Source: Pseudorhodobacter sp. MZDSW-24AT
GTDB taxonomy: Bacteria > Pseudomonadota > Alphaproteobacteria > Rhodobacterales > Rhodobacteraceae
Length of the DNA stretch: 64,000 nucleotides
Direction: 5' to 3'
NCBI RefSeq assembly: GCF_002794355.1
Contig: NZ_PGOI01000007.1
Location: 372,001 to 436,000, forward strand
The notes under the pieces are model-generated. The model saw only the letters and a list, made by a program, of their open reading frames with translations, ran no database searches and was not told where the DNA came from. The position numbers were made by a program, and so were the translations under genes. Below, one piece after another: positions 37,324-46,911 of the stretch (the first letter of the stretch is position 1; every line of letters starts with the position of its first letter).

Positions 37324-38247
37324 TCAGAAGTGGAAATCGTCCGTGACGATGCGCTTGCCAAGGGTCATCGCATCGGCGACGTGCACCATGGGGGCGAGAT
37401 CGACTTCGGACTGGCTCGCTGCGACCAGTTCGGCCATACGGGCATAGAGAGCGGGGTATTCATCCATGATGGTGTTTTCGCCGCGGGCGGGCGCGCCGTC
37501 AATCTCGAGCACATTGCCGCCCATGCGCAAGGCCATCGGGCCTGCGGTGGTGTCGATCTCGATATCCCAGGTTTGCGGGCCGGTTTGCCGCCAGTCGAAA
37601 TCGGCGGTGACATGGCCCGAGAAGCGCAGACGCGCCGCGATGGGGGTGTGGCGGTTGGCGGGAAACTCAAGCTCGGCCGATTGCAGATGCACCGGGGCGG
37701 GCAGGATTTCCGTCAGGATCGACAGCGCGTTGATGCCCGGATCGAAGACGCCCATGCCACCCGGTTCGAACACCCAGTCCTGACCGGGGTGCCATTTGCG
37801 CACATCCTCGCGCCAGATGATCTGGGCGCGGGTGATGGTTTTATCCGCGAGCCAAGCCTTTGCAGGCGCGACCGCATGGGCCATGCGGCTGTGCCAGGTG
37901 GTGTAGAGCGTGACGCCCTGTTCGGCGGCGAGCGCCTGAAGCGCATGGATTTCCGCCAGCGTGGCGCCGGGGGGCTTTTCCAGCATGACGTGACGCCCGG
38001 CGCGCAGGGCCGCCTGTGCATAGGCAAAGCGCGGCACGGGGGGGATGGCGAGCGAGACGGTGGTGATGTCGGGGCGTTCGGCCAGCATGGTGTCCAGACT
38101 GGTGAAGGCCTGCACCCCCTCGACCGTGCCCGCGCGGGACACGGTGGCGGCAAGCTGCCAATCGGGGCTGGCGGCAAGGGCGGGGACGTGTTGGTCCACC
38201 GCGATCTTGCCGATGCCCACGAGGGCGAGGGTCTGACGGCCTGCCAT
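37324..38247 (-). CDS. L-arabinose / D-galactose 1-dehydrogenase (Gfo/Idh/MocA family)
   Basis: A 307-residue NAD(P)-dependent dehydrogenase oxidising the sugar C1 to the aldonolactone. The Rossmann motif is GIGKIA at residues 11-16, the catalytic Lys is in MLEKPPGATL (Lys91), and the segments TWHSRMA and REDVRKWHPGQDWVFEPGGMGVFDPGINALSI are split among the conserved blocks. The whole protein resembles the Azospirillum brasilense L-arabinose 1-dehydrogenase as I know that sequence, not other MocA enzymes. The ATG overlaps the stop of the arabinonate dehydratase by one base. Galactose is a plausible second substrate, since ChvE-type uptake systems carry both sugars. Confidence 0.88.
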   Translation of the reverse strand: MAGRQTLALVGIGKIAVDQHVPALAASPDWQLAATVSRAGTVEGVQAFTSLDTMLAERPDITTVSLAIPPVPRFAYAQAALRAGRHVMLEKPPGATLAEIHALQALAAEQGVTLYTTWHSRMAHAVAPAKAWLADKTITRAQIIWREDVRKWHPGQDWVFEPGGMGVFDPGINALSILTEILPAPVHLQSAELEFPANRHTPIAARLRFSGHVTADFDWRQTGPQTWDIEIDTTAGPMALRMGGNVLEIDGAPARGENTIMDEYPALYARMAELVAASQSEVDLAPMVHVADAMTLGKRIVTDDFHF

Positions 38248-39989
38248 CAGTGCGAATCCCGGCCCACGGGGGCGCCGCGGCAGCCTTTGAGGAAGGCGAG
38301 ATCGGCCCCGGTGTCGGCGCCTTCGACATGCTGCTGGTGCAGCCAGCCATAGCCAGACTCATAGGTCTGATGCGTCGGGGTCCAGGCGGCCAGACGGGCG
38401 GCGAGTTCTTCTTCGGGAATGTCGAGGTGCAGGCGGCGGTTGGGCACATCGAGTTCGATGAAGTCACCCGTGCGCACCACGGCGAGCGGGCCACCTGCTG
38501 CCGCCTCGGGCGAGGTGTGCAGGCAAACGGTGCCATAGGCGGTGCCGGACATGCGGGCATCCGAGATGCGCACCATATCGGTGATGCCTTTTTTCAGCAC
38601 CTTGGGCGGCAGGCCCATGTTGCCGACCTCGGCCATGCCGGGATAGCCCTTTGGCCCGCAGTGTTTCAGCACCATGACGCAGGTTTCGTCGATATCGAGA
38701 TCGGGATCGTTGATCTTGGCCTTGTAGTCGTCAATGTCCTCGAAGACCACGGCGCGGCCGCGGTGCACCATCAGATGCGGGCTGGCGGCGGAGGGTTTCA
38801 GCACCGCGCCCTTGGGCGCAAGGTTGCCCTTGAGCACGACCACACCGCCCGATTGCGTCAGCGCCTTGTCGGTGGGCAGGATCACGTCTTCGTTGTGGTT
38901 GCGCACATCCTTGACCTGATCCCACATCGAGGCGCCGGACACGGTGAGCGCGTCCTTGTGCAACAGGCCCGCTTCGCCAAGGCGCTTGATCACGACGGGC
39001 AAGCCGCCTGCATAGAAGAACTCTTCCATCAGGTATTTGCCCGACGGCATCAGGTTCACGATGGTGGGCACGTCGCGGCCGCAGCGGTCCCAGTCATCCA
39101 GCGTGAGGTCGATGCCGACGCGGCCTGCGATGGCCAGAAGATGGATCACGGCATTGGTGGAGCCCCCGATGGCGGCGTTGGTGCGAATGGCGTTTTCAAA
39201 CGCTTCTTTCTTCAGGATGTCGGACGGTTTCAGGTCATCCTTGACCATCTGCACGATGCGCCGCCCGGTCAGCTGCGCCATTACGCGGCGGCGGCTGTCG
39301 ACCGCCGGGATCGCGGCATTGCCCGACAGCGCCATACCAAGCGCCTCGGCCATGGAGGCCATGGTGCTGGCGGTGCCCATGGTGTTGCACGACCCCGGAG
39401 AGCGGGACATCCCGGCCTCGGCTTCGGCGAATTCTTCCTGCGTCATCTCGCCCGCCTTCACGGCTTCGGAGAATTTCCACAGATGCGTGCCCGAGCCCAC
39501 GCGTTCGTTGCGATAGTAGCCGTTCAGCATCGGCCCGCCGGTGACGACGATAGAGGGCAGGTCGGTGGAGGCGGCGGCCATCAGCAGCGAGGGCGTGGTC
39601 TTGTCGCAGCCGACCAGCAGCACGCAGCCATCCATGGGCTGACCGCGCATCGCCTCTTCCACGGCCATGGCGGCAAGGTTGCGGAACATCATCGCGGTGG
39701 GGCGGAAGGCGGATTCCGAAGCCGAGAAGACGGGCACTTCGACCGGGAAGCCGCCAGCCTCATAGATCCCGTGTTTCACCCGCTGCGCAAGGTCGTTCAG
39801 ATGCGCGTTGCAGGGCGTCAGCTCTGACCATGTGTTGAGGATGCCGATGACCGGGCGGCCATCGAACAGGTCATGCGGCAGGCCCTGATTCTTCATCCAG
39901 CCCCGGTGATAGATCTGGTCGCGGCCGGTGCCGCCGAACCATTCCTGAGAGCGCAGGGGACGGGGCCATTGGGCGGGTTTGAAGGTCAT
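38247..39989 (-). CDS. L-arabinonate dehydratase (IlvD/Edd family)
   Basis: A 580-residue Fe-S dehydratase converting L-arabinonate to 2-keto-3-deoxy-L-arabinonate. The three cluster Cys are in ELTPCNAH (Cys60), LVGCDKTTP (Cys128) and SPGSCNTMG (Cys201); the catalytic Ser region SDARMSGTAYG is near the C-terminus. The N-terminus FKPAQWPRPLRSQEWFGG is diagnostic of the sugar-acid dehydratase branch, distinct from IlvD and Edd. The start at ATG 39989 is chosen over the open frame to 40043 because GAGG precedes it by five bases. The gene lies between gguC and the 1-dehydrogenase. D-xylonate or D-fuconate may also be accepted. Confidence 0.9.
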   Translation of the reverse strand: MTFKPAQWPRPLRSQEWFGGTGRDQIYHRGWMKNQGLPHDLFDGRPVIGILNTWSELTPCNAHLNDLAQRVKHGIYEAGGFPVEVPVFSASESAFRPTAMMFRNLAAMAVEEAMRGQPMDGCVLLVGCDKTTPSLLMAAASTDLPSIVVTGGPMLNGYYRNERVGSGTHLWKFSEAVKAGEMTQEEFAEAEAGMSRSPGSCNTMGTASTMASMAEALGMALSGNAAIPAVDSRRRVMAQLTGRRIVQMVKDDLKPSDILKKEAFENAIRTNAAIGGSTNAVIHLLAIAGRVGIDLTLDDWDRCGRDVPTIVNLMPSGKYLMEEFFYAGGLPVVIKRLGEAGLLHKDALTVSGASMWDQVKDVRNHNEDVILPTDKALTQSGGVVVLKGNLAPKGAVLKPSAASPHLMVHRGRAVVFEDIDDYKAKINDPDLDIDETCVMVLKHCGPKGYPGMAEVGNMGLPPKVLKKGITDMVRISDARMSGTAYGTVCLHTSPEAAAGGPLAVVRTGDFIELDVPNRRLHLDIPEEELAARLAAWTPTHQTYESGYGWLHQQHVEGADTGADLAFLKGCRGAPVGRDSH

Positions 39990-39996
39990 CAGATCC

Positions 39997-40977
39997 TCAC
40001 AGAGTATGAACGGTTTGCAGCCCGGCATCAGCGGCCACGGCAAGCGGATTGGTCAGCGGCAGGCCGAAGGCCGCCACTTCGATTTCAAAGATATCACCGG
40101 GTTCGGGGCGGATGCCATCGGCGAATGACAAGGTGGCGGTGCCGAACATATGCACATGCAGATCGCCGGGTTGGCGGAACAGATCGTATTTGAAGTGATG
40201 GTGTTCCAGATTGGCAAAGCTGTGCGACATGTTCGCCTCGCCCGAGAGGAAGGGTTTTTCCCAGATCACCGTGCCTGCGCGGCGGATGCGGCTGCTGCCG
40301 CGCACGTCTTGGGGCAATTCGCCCACAAGGATTTCCGGGCCGATGGCGGCTTGGCGCAGTTTGGAATGGGCCAGATACAGGTAGTTGATCCGCTCGGTCA
40401 CATGATCGGAAAACTCGTTGGCCAGTGCCCAGCCGACGCGGCAGGGGGTGCCGTTGGCGGCGATCACATAGATGCCTGCAAGTTCCGGCTCTTCGCCGCC
40501 ATCCAGCGCAAAGCCCGGCGAGGTGAGCGGCGCGCCGGGGGCGACCAGATGCACGCCATTGCCTTTGTAGAACCATTCGGGCTGCACGCCGGGACCGGAG
40601 GCAGGCTTGCCGCCTTCCAGACCCATGCGGAACATCTTCATGCTGTCGGTGGCATCTTCGGCACTGGCCTTGGTGTGCATCGCATCGCGGGTGGCGGCGC
40701 TGCCCAGATGGGTCAGGCCGGTGCCTGTGAGGTGCAGGTGTGCCGGATCGGGATGGGTGATGGGGGACAGCATCCGGCCTTCGGCGGCGGCACGCAACAG
40801 ATCGACCGCCGGGCCAAGGCCTTGCGCTGCGATCACGCTGGCCAAGCTGCGCCCGGAATTGGCGGCCTCGAGCGCCAGCGCATAGGTGCTGCTGGCACCT
40901 TGCACGATGGCGGCCTCGGACCCTTCGCGGGCCACCACGGCGATGCCGTTTTCTGTCTGGATCTGCGACAACAGCAT
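39997..40977 (-). CDS. gguC: GguC / AraD1-family FAH-fold protein, candidate 2-keto-3-deoxy-L-arabinonate dehydratase
   Basis: A 326-residue protein of the GguC/AraD1 family with a C-terminal FAH-like domain (GPEILVGELP, RRAGTVIWEKPFLSGE, LFRQPGDLHVHMFGT, GDIFEIEV). The ATG at 40989 overlaps the gguB stop, but ATG 40977 has GAGGG five bases upstream and is the better start. The gene name follows Agrobacterium chvE-gguABC. The operon contains every arabinose-oxidation enzyme except a DapA-type 2-keto-3-deoxy-arabinonate dehydratase. FAH-fold enzymes such as Caulobacter XylX do this chemistry, so this protein is the likely substitute. The reaction is my inference. Confidence 0.82.
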   Translation of the reverse strand: MLLSQIQTENGIAVVAREGSEAAIVQGASSTYALALEAANSGRSLASVIAAQGLGPAVDLLRAAAEGRMLSPITHPDPAHLHLTGTGLTHLGSAATRDAMHTKASAEDATDSMKMFRMGLEGGKPASGPGVQPEWFYKGNGVHLVAPGAPLTSPGFALDGGEEPELAGIYVIAANGTPCRVGWALANEFSDHVTERINYLYLAHSKLRQAAIGPEILVGELPQDVRGSSRIRRAGTVIWEKPFLSGEANMSHSFANLEHHHFKYDLFRQPGDLHVHMFGTATLSFADGIRPEPGDIFEIEVAAFGLPLTNPLAVAADAGLQTVHTL

Positions 40978-40985
40978 CGGAACCC

Positions 40986-42176
40986 TCATTTGTTCTTGTT
41001 GTAAACGTCGAAGATGACAGCGGCGAGCAGCACCAGCCCCTTGATCACCTGTTGATAGTCGATGCCGATGCCAAGGATCGACATGCCGTTGTTCATCACA
41101 CCCATGATCAGCGCGCCGACGACCACGCCGATGATCTTGCCCGAGCCCCCGGCCATCGAGGCGCCCCCGATGAAGACGGCGGCGATCACGTCAAGCTCGA
41201 ACCCGGCACCGGCCTTGGGGGTAGAGGAGTTGAGGCGCGCGGCGACGATCATGCCCGCCAATGCGGCCAGAACGCCCATGTTGACAAAGCAGAAGAAGAC
41301 CAGCCGTTCGGTCTTGATGCCCGAGAGCTTGGCGGCCTTTTCGTTGCCCCCCAGCGCATAGATGCGGCGGCCACTGGTGGTTTTCTCGGTGAAGAAGGCG
41401 TAGATCACCGTCAGCACCGCCAGCACCATCACCACATTGGGCAGGCCCCGGAAGATGGCAAGCTTGTAGCCGACAAATACCAGCGCGCCGCAGACGATCG
41501 CATTGCGAATCCAGAACACCGCCGCAGGTTCGGGGCTGATGCCAAAGGCGGCGTCCTGTCCGCGCTTGCGCAGGCCCAGAAGCACGACCACAAGCGCCAC
41601 GGCCACCACGATCAGGAGTGCGGTGCCGTTCAGGCGGTCCAGCCCCAGAAGCGCCTGATCGGCATCGCCGAACAGATCTGGCAGGAATCCGGTCGACAGC
41701 GACTGGAAGGAGCGCGGGAAGGGCCCGATGTTCTGCCCGTTCAACAGCCACAGCGTCAGGCCGCGGAACACGAGCATCCCCGCCAGCGTCACGATGAAGG
41801 ACGGGATTTTCCAATAGGCGACCCAATAGCCTTGGGCCGCGCCGATCAGGCCCCCCACGATCAGGCAGGCCGGGATCACCGCCAGCACCGGCCAGCCCAA
41901 GTTGACCGTCAGCACCGCCGCCACCGCGCCGGTAAAGCCCACGACCGAGCCGACCGACAGGTCGATATGGCCCGCCACGATCACCAGAAGCATCCCCAGC
42001 GCCATGATGATGACGTAAGAGTTCTGCAAGAACAGGTTGGTGATGTTCTGAGCCGACAGGAAATCGACGTCGATCGAGGCGCGCACGATCACCGTGAAGA
42101 AGAAGACGATGGCGACAAGCGCCATGATCATTCCATATTCGCGCAGATGGCTGCCCATGTAAGACTTTTCCGACAT
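40986..42176 (-). CDS. gguB: Multiple-monosaccharide ABC transporter permease GguB
   Basis: A 396-residue polytopic permease of the RbsC/XylH family with the motif HIDLSVGSVVGFTGAVAAV near residue 70, a central long loop and a closing FIGGASMAGGSGKIIGVVVGA block. The length and the opening HLREYGMIMALVAI match GguB/MmsB proteins, which are longer than RbsC. It lies four bases after gguA and overlaps the ATG at 40989 of gguC. It provides the membrane channel for arabinose, galactose, glucose and similar sugars bound by ChvE. Confidence 0.9.
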   Translation of the reverse strand: MSEKSYMGSHLREYGMIMALVAIVFFFTVIVRASIDVDFLSAQNITNLFLQNSYVIIMALGMLLVIVAGHIDLSVGSVVGFTGAVAAVLTVNLGWPVLAVIPACLIVGGLIGAAQGYWVAYWKIPSFIVTLAGMLVFRGLTLWLLNGQNIGPFPRSFQSLSTGFLPDLFGDADQALLGLDRLNGTALLIVVAVALVVVLLGLRKRGQDAAFGISPEPAAVFWIRNAIVCGALVFVGYKLAIFRGLPNVVMVLAVLTVIYAFFTEKTTSGRRIYALGGNEKAAKLSGIKTERLVFFCFVNMGVLAALAGMIVAARLNSSTPKAGAGFELDVIAAVFIGGASMAGGSGKIIGVVVGALIMGVMNNGMSILGIGIDYQQVIKGLVLLAAVIFDVYNKNK

Positions 42177-42180
42177 TGTA

Positions 42181-43710
42181 TTACGCCGCCTTCCCAGCAG
42201 AGTTCAGGATCATGGCCATGATGCGTTCCTGCGAGGCCTCGGCGCGGGAGAGTTCCCCCACGATGCGGCCTTCGTTCATCACATAGATGCGGTCGCACAT
42301 GCCCAGAAGCTCGGGCATTTCCGAGCTGATCATCAGGATGCCCCGGCCATCGGCGGCCAGTTGGTTCATGATGTTGTAGATTTCAAATTTCGCGCCCACG
42401 TCGATGCCGCGCGTGGGTTCATCCAGAATCAGAACCTGCGGATCGGTGAAGAGCCATTTCGACAGCACCACCTTTTGCTGGTTGCCGCCCGAAAGGTTGA
42501 CCACCTTTTGCTGCACATTGGGGGTGCGGATGTTCATGGCGCGGCGGTAATCCTCGGCCACCTGCGCCTCACGCCGGGGGTTGAGCACGCCGCGCAGGGC
42601 AATGCCCGCCAGATTGGCAAGGCTGATGTTGCGCAGGATCGGCTCGTCCAGCACAAGGCCAAGGGCCTTGCGGTCTTCGGTGACATAGGCAAGGCCCGCG
42701 TCCACCGCCTTTGTGACGGTGGAAGTGTCGACCGGCTTGCCGCCCATGCTCACACTGCCGGTGATGCCCCGGCCATAGCTGTGGCCAAAGAGGCTCATGG
42801 CCAATTCGGTGCGCCCTGCCCCCATCAGGCCTGCGATGCCGACGATTTCGCCCTTGCGCACGGTGAATCCGGCGTTGCGGATCATCTGGCGGTCTTTCTG
42901 ATCGGGGTGATAGACGTTCCAGTCTTTCACCTCGAGCAAGATCTCGCCCGGGTTTGGCGTGCGGGCGGGGTAGCGGTGTGCCATGTCGCGGCCCACCATA
43001 TCGCGGATGATGCGGTCTTCGGTGATTTCGTCCCGGTTCAGGGTCGATACCGTGGTGCCGTCGCGGATGATGGTGGTGCGGTCGGCGACCCGGCCGATTT
43101 CGTTCAGCTTGTGGCTGATGATGATTTGCGTGACCCCTTGCGCCTTGAGCTCCAACATCAGGTCCAAGAGCTTTTGGCTGTCGTTTTCCTGAAGCGCGGC
43201 GGTGGGTTCGTCCAAGATGAGCAGGCGCACATCCTTGGCCAGCGCCTTGGCGATCTCGATCAGCTGTTGCTTGCCGACGCCCAGCTTGCCGACGATGCTG
43301 GTGGGGGCTTCGTTCAGCCCAACCTTTTTCAGCAGTTCAGTGGTTTTCTGAAAAGCCAGCGGCCAGTTGATGACCCCCGCCTTGGCGACCTCGTTGCCCA
43401 GAAACAGGTTCTCGGCAATCGACAGCAGCGGCACCAGCGCCAGTTCCTGATGGATGATGATGATGCCGCGCGCTTCGGAATCCGTGATGGATTTCATCGC
43501 CAGCGGCGCGCCGTCATAGATGATTTCGCCTTCATAGCTGCCATGGGGATAGACGCCCGACAGCACTTTCATCAGCGTGGATTTTCCGGCGCCATTCTCG
43601 CCGCAGATCGCGTGAATCTCGCCTGCCTTGACTGTCAGGTTCACCTGATCGAGCGCGCGCACGCCGGGGAACAGTTTGCTGATCCCGCGCATTTCCAGAA
43701 GCGTTGTCAT
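42181..43710 (-). CDS. gguA: Multiple-monosaccharide ABC transporter ATP-binding protein GguA (two NBDs)
   Basis: A 509-residue protein with two ABC ATPase domains. The first has Walker A GENGAGKS and Walker B LLILDEPT; the second has the degenerate Walker A region [11 protein letters not shown] usual in the second domain of RbsA-type proteins, the signature [15 protein letters not shown] and Walker [23 protein letters not shown] ribosome-binding site is just upstream of the start. It follows chvE after a 67-base gap holding a strong hairpin, and it energises import with GguB. Confidence 0.93.
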   Translation of the reverse strand: MTTLLEMRGISKLFPGVRALDQVNLTVKAGEIHAICGENGAGKSTLMKVLSGVYPHGSYEGEIIYDGAPLAMKSITDSEARGIIIIHQELALVPLLSIAENLFLGNEVAKAGVINWPLAFQKTTELLKKVGLNEAPTSIVGKLGVGKQQLIEIAKALAKDVRLLILDEPTAALQENDSQKLLDLMLELKAQGVTQIIISHKLNEIGRVADRTTIIRDGTTVSTLNRDEITEDRIIRDMVGRDMAHRYPARTPNPGEILLEVKDWNVYHPDQKDRQMIRNAGFTVRKGEIVGIAGLMGAGRTELAMSLFGHSYGRGITGSVSMGGKPVDTSTVTKAVDAGLAYVTEDRKALGLVLDEPILRNISLANLAGIALRGVLNPRREAQVAEDYRRAMNIRTPNVQQKVVNLSGGNQQKVVLSKWLFTDPQVLILDEPTRGIDVGAKFEIYNIMNQLAADGRGILMISSEMPELLGMCDRIYVMNEGRIVGELSRAEASQERIMAMILNSAGKAA

Positions 43711-43729
43711 GATCCCCTCCCCGAGGAAC

Positions 43730-43764
43730 GGGCCTGCCTGCCGGGAGCAAGGGCAGGCAGGCCC
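43730..43764 (-). terminator. Strong stem-loop between chvE and gguA
   Basis: Perfect 13-bp arms, 43730-43742 (GGGCCTGCCTGCC) and 43752-43764, with a 9-base loop, starting 13 bases after the chvE stop. There is no T-run, so it probably protects chvE mRNA from 3' decay or causes partial attenuation. It is the counterpart of the hairpins after the other three binding-protein genes. Confidence 0.8.
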
Positions 43765-43777
43765 GGAAGGCTTGGTC

Positions 43778-44848
43778 TTACTTCAGCTGGTCGGCGGTGT
43801 AGTAGCCCGAGCCCACAAGCACTTCTTCGTAGTTCGAGGCATCAACCGACACCGGCTCCAGCAGGTAGGACGGAACCACCTTCACACCGTTGTCATAGGT
43901 TTCGGTGTCGTTGATTTCCGGCTCGGACCCGGTCAGCAGCGCGTCGACCATCTTGACGGTAACGCCAGCCAGCGCGCGGGTGTCTTTGAACACGGTCGAA
44001 TACTGTTCACCCGCGATCATGGATTTCACCGACGGGATTTCGGCGTCCTGACCGGTGACGATCGGCATGGCCAGATCGCCGGAACCGTAGCCGACGCCTT
44101 TCAGCGAGGACAGGATGCCGATCGACAGGCCGTCATAGGGCGACAGCGCGCCGTGCAGCACCTTGTCGCCGTAGTTGGCCGACAGCAGGTTGTCCATGCG
44201 GGCCTGCGCCACGGCGCCATCCCAACGCAGGGTGCCGACCACATCCATGCCCATCTGGCCGGACGGAATGGCAATATCGCCCGAGTCGATCAGCGGTTGC
44301 AGGACCGACATCGCGCCATTGTAGAAGAAGAAGGCGTTGTTGTCGTCGGGCGAGCCGCCAAACAGTTCCACATTGTGCGGTTTCACATCGGGGAACCGCT
44401 CTTTCAGGCCTTTGACCAGCGATTCCGCCTGCTGCACGCCCACCTTGAAGTTGTCGAAGGTGGCGTAATAGCTGACATCGCCGCTTTCGCGGATCAGGCG
44501 GTCATAGGCGATGACCTTGATGCCGCTGGCAGCGGCGTTTTCCAGCGCGTTCGACAGGGTGGTGCCGTCGATGGCGGCGATCACCAGAACATTCACCCCC
44601 TTGGTGATCATGTTCTCGATCTGGTTCAACTGGTTCGGAATGTCGTCTTCGGCATATTGCAGATCGGTGGCATAGCCGGCTTCGGTGAATTGTTTCACCA
44701 TCGACTCGCCGTCGGAAATCCAGCGGGCCGAAGATTTGGTGGGCATCGAAATGCCGACGGTGCCTTTATCCTGTGCAAAGGCAGCGGGGGCGCCGAGGAA
44801 CGTGGCGGCGACCGCCAATTTCAAAATGGCGCGTTTTGTGAAGTGCAT
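43778..44848 (-). CDS. chvE: ChvE-type multiple-monosaccharide-binding periplasmic protein
   Basis: A 356-residue periplasmic sugar-binding protein with signal peptide ([21 protein letters not shown], cleavage before QDKG). The start is ATG 44848, with GGAGGAG eight bases upstream. Segments [44 protein letters not shown] and [12 protein letters not shown] are typical of ChvE/MmsE. In Agrobacterium, ChvE binds arabinose, galactose, glucose and related sugars. It is first in a minus-strand operon running to 35732 and is divergent from a gbpR-like LysR gene with a dyad in between. Confidence 0.93.
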   Translation of the reverse strand: MHFTKRAILKLAVAATFLGAPAAFAQDKGTVGISMPTKSSARWISDGESMVKQFTEAGYATDLQYAEDDIPNQLNQIENMITKGVNVLVIAAIDGTTLSNALENAAASGIKVIAYDRLIRESGDVSYYATFDNFKVGVQQAESLVKGLKERFPDVKPHNVELFGGSPDDNNAFFFYNGAMSVLQPLIDSGDIAIPSGQMGMDVVGTLRWDGAVAQARMDNLLSANYGDKVLHGALSPYDGLSIGILSSLKGVGYGSGDLAMPIVTGQDAEIPSVKSMIAGEQYSTVFKDTRALAGVTVKMVDALLTGSEPEINDTETYDNGVKVVPSYLLEPVSVDASNYEEVLVGSGYYTADQLK

Positions 44849-44988
44849 CTGGTTCTCCTCCCATGTGCCGCGAAACACGGCAATGTCGCGGCGGTTTGTC
44901 CGTTCCCAAGGCGCTTTGCGCATTGGAACCGCGATCAGGCGGCAGATTGACGCCGCAACACATCCGCGTCAAATGAGATTGCGTGAAA

Positions 44989-45010
44989 CATATACTGCAA
45001 TTTTGATATG
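44989..45010. promoter_or_regulatory. CATAT-N12-ATATG dyad, candidate GbpR operator
   Basis: A perfect interrupted palindrome, CATAT (44989-44993) and ATATG (45006-45010), lies in the 172-base divergent region, ten bases before the LysR-gene start. The AT-rich arms and ~22-base span suit a LysR-type tetramer site that both represses the regulator and controls chvE. Confidence 0.45.
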
Positions 45011-45020
45011 GATTTGACGG

Positions 45021-45944
45021 ATGACCCTGCCCTTGCATCACCTGAAGATGACGCATCTGCGGCTGCTGGCGCATCTGGCAGAAACGCGGCGGATCACCGC
45101 TGCGGCGGATCTGGTCGGGGTGTCACAGCCCACGGCCTCGCGCCTGATCGTGGAGATCGAAGAGATTCTGGGCCAGCCGGTGCATGAACGCTCGGGCCGG
45201 GGGATCGCGCTGACGGTGGTGGGAGAGGCCTTGGCGCGGCGGGCGCGGCGCATCCTGACCGAGTTGCAAGAGGCCACGGTCGAGGTGACGGGGCTTGCCT
45301 CGGGGGCGGCGGGGCATCTGCGGATCGGCGCAGTCACCGCGCCTGCGCTGGGGCTGATGCTGCCCGCGCTGCGCACGCTGCGGCTGACGCATCCCAACAT
45401 CACCGCCGATGTGTCGGTCGCGCAATCGGCGCAGCTGTGCCAAGAGCTGCGGGCGGGGCGGCTGGATGTGGTGCTGGGCCGCCCGACCGAGCCACGCGAC
45501 CGCGATGAATTCGAGGTGCTGCCGCTGGACACCGAGCCGGTGGAGCTTCTGGTGCGTCAGGGCCACCCTCTGGCCGGGCGCGGCGATATCTCGCTGGCCG
45601 ATCTGGTGCGGTTCGATTGGGTGATGCCGTCGGAAAGCTCTCCCTTGGGCCATGCGGTGAACATGGCGTTTCGCGAACACGGGATGCCGCCGCCCCGGCA
45701 GACGCTGACCACCGGCTCTTTCCTGCTGACGCTGACGGTGGTGCGGCAGACCAATGCGATTGCGCCGCTGGCCCGCGCGGTGACGGATGTGTTTGCCGGG
45801 CCGGAGGGCGGCTATGTGATGCTGGAGGCGCCCTTGCAGGTGGATGTGGGGGAATATGGGCTGCTCACGCGCAAGGGTCAGGCGCGGACGCCTGCCCTGC
45901 AACGGCTCATCACCCAAATCCTTGGGCAGCTTCCGCTTAGTTGA
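45021..45944 (+). CDS. gbpR: GbpR-type LysR regulator of the chvE operon
   Basis: A 307-residue LysR regulator. The winged helix-turn-helix spans about residues 8-65 (LRLLAHLAETRRITAAADLVGVSQPTASRLIVEI is split around the recognition helix SQPTASRLI). The effector domain continues with RIGAVTAPALGLMLPALR. In rhizobia, GbpR (galactose-binding-protein regulator) is encoded divergently from chvE and activates it in response to arabinose and galactose. The divergent position here is identical. The 3' end overlaps the 2-hydroxyacid dehydrogenase gene by eight bases on the other strand. Confidence 0.85.
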   Translation: MTLPLHHLKMTHLRLLAHLAETRRITAAADLVGVSQPTASRLIVEIEEILGQPVHERSGRGIALTVVGEALARRARRILTELQEATVEVTGLASGAAGHLRIGAVTAPALGLMLPALRTLRLTHPNITADVSVAQSAQLCQELRAGRLDVVLGRPTEPRDRDEFEVLPLDTEPVELLVRQGHPLAGRGDISLADLVRFDWVMPSESSPLGHAVNMAFREHGMPPPRQTLTTGSFLLTLTVVRQTNAIAPLARAVTDVFAGPEGGYVMLEAPLQVDVGEYGLLTRKGQARTPALQRLITQILGQLPLS

Positions 45945-46884
45945 CGCGCGACAGCAGCGGCTGGCCGCTGAAATGCGCGTCCAGATTGGCAACCGCCAGC
46001 TCTGACATTGCGGTGCGCGATTCCCGGGTGCCGCTGGCGTGGTGCGGGTAAAGCGTGACATTGGGCAGCGCGGTCAGCACCGGATCGGGGTTGGGTTCGT
46101 TCCAGAACACATCCAGCGCGGCATGGCCCAGCGTGCCATCCTGCAAGGCGGCGATCAGCGCGGTTTCATCCACCACCGACCCCCGGCTGACGTTGACCAG
46201 CGTCCCTTGCGGGCCAAGGGCGCGCAGCACATCGGCGTTGATCAGGTTCATCGTGCCCTTGCCGCCCGAGACGATCACCACAAGGATATCGGCCCAAGCG
46301 GCCAGCGCCAACAGATCGGGTTGGAACGGGCGGCCCACCCCCGGCTTTTCGCTGCGGCTGAAATAGGCGACCTGCATCCCCGAGGCTTCGGCGCGCGGGA
46401 TGATCGCCTGCCCGATCTTGCCCATGCCCACGATGCCCATCTTCTTGCCCCGCACCGAGGATTGCAGCGGGAACATCCCCTGCCGCCCCCAATCGCCCGA
46501 GGCGACATAGGCATGGCCCGGCACCATCCCGCGCCGCGCCGCAAGCGTCAGCATCAGGGCGGTGTCGGCCACATCATCGGCCAGCGCATCAGAGGTGTTG
46601 GTGAGCGGGATGCCCCGCGCGGTCAGCGCGGGCACATCGATGGTGTCATAGCCCGCCGAGCCACAGGACACGATTTCCAGCGCGGGCAGCGCGGCCAGCA
46701 TCGGCGCCGTCAAGGGCTCGTGCCCGTTGGTGATGATGCCCCGCACCCGTGGCCCCACCTCGGCGAGCAAGGCCGCCTTGCCTGCAGCATCGGCAAGATC
46801 ATGGCGGTGCAGGGTATAGCGCGCGGCAAGAGCGTCGAGCGACGGTTGCAGCGGCGGGGCGATCACCAGCAGGTCGGGTTTCAT
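45937..46884 (-). CDS. D-2-hydroxyacid dehydrogenase (glyoxylate/hydroxypyruvate reductase type)
   Basis: A 315-residue NAD(P)-dependent dehydrogenase. The Rossmann motif is GIVGMGKIGQAI. The catalytic Arg is in NVSRGSVVDE, the Glu in DVFWNEPNPDP and the His in YPHHASGT; all are intact. ATG 46890 lies directly against AGGAG, whereas ATG 46884 has the ribosome-binding site six bases upstream and is preferred. The gene follows 6-phosphogluconate dehydrogenase by 27 bases and is probably co-transcribed with it. Glyoxylate, hydroxypyruvate or 2-keto-gluconate are possible substrates. Confidence 0.87.
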   Translation of the reverse strand: MKPDLLVIAPPLQPSLDALAARYTLHRHDLADAAGKAALLAEVGPRVRGIITNGHEPLTAPMLAALPALEIVSCGSAGYDTIDVPALTARGIPLTNTSDALADDVADTALMLTLAARRGMVPGHAYVASGDWGRQGMFPLQSSVRGKKMGIVGMGKIGQAIIPRAEASGMQVAYFSRSEKPGVGRPFQPDLLALAAWADILVVIVSGGKGTMNLINADVLRALGPQGTLVNVSRGSVVDETALIAALQDGTLGHAALDVFWNEPNPDPVLTALPNVTLYPHHASGTRESRTAMSELAVANLDAHFSGQPLLSRVN

Positions 46885-46911
46885 GGGCATCTCCTTGCAA
46901 AAGGGCTGGGG

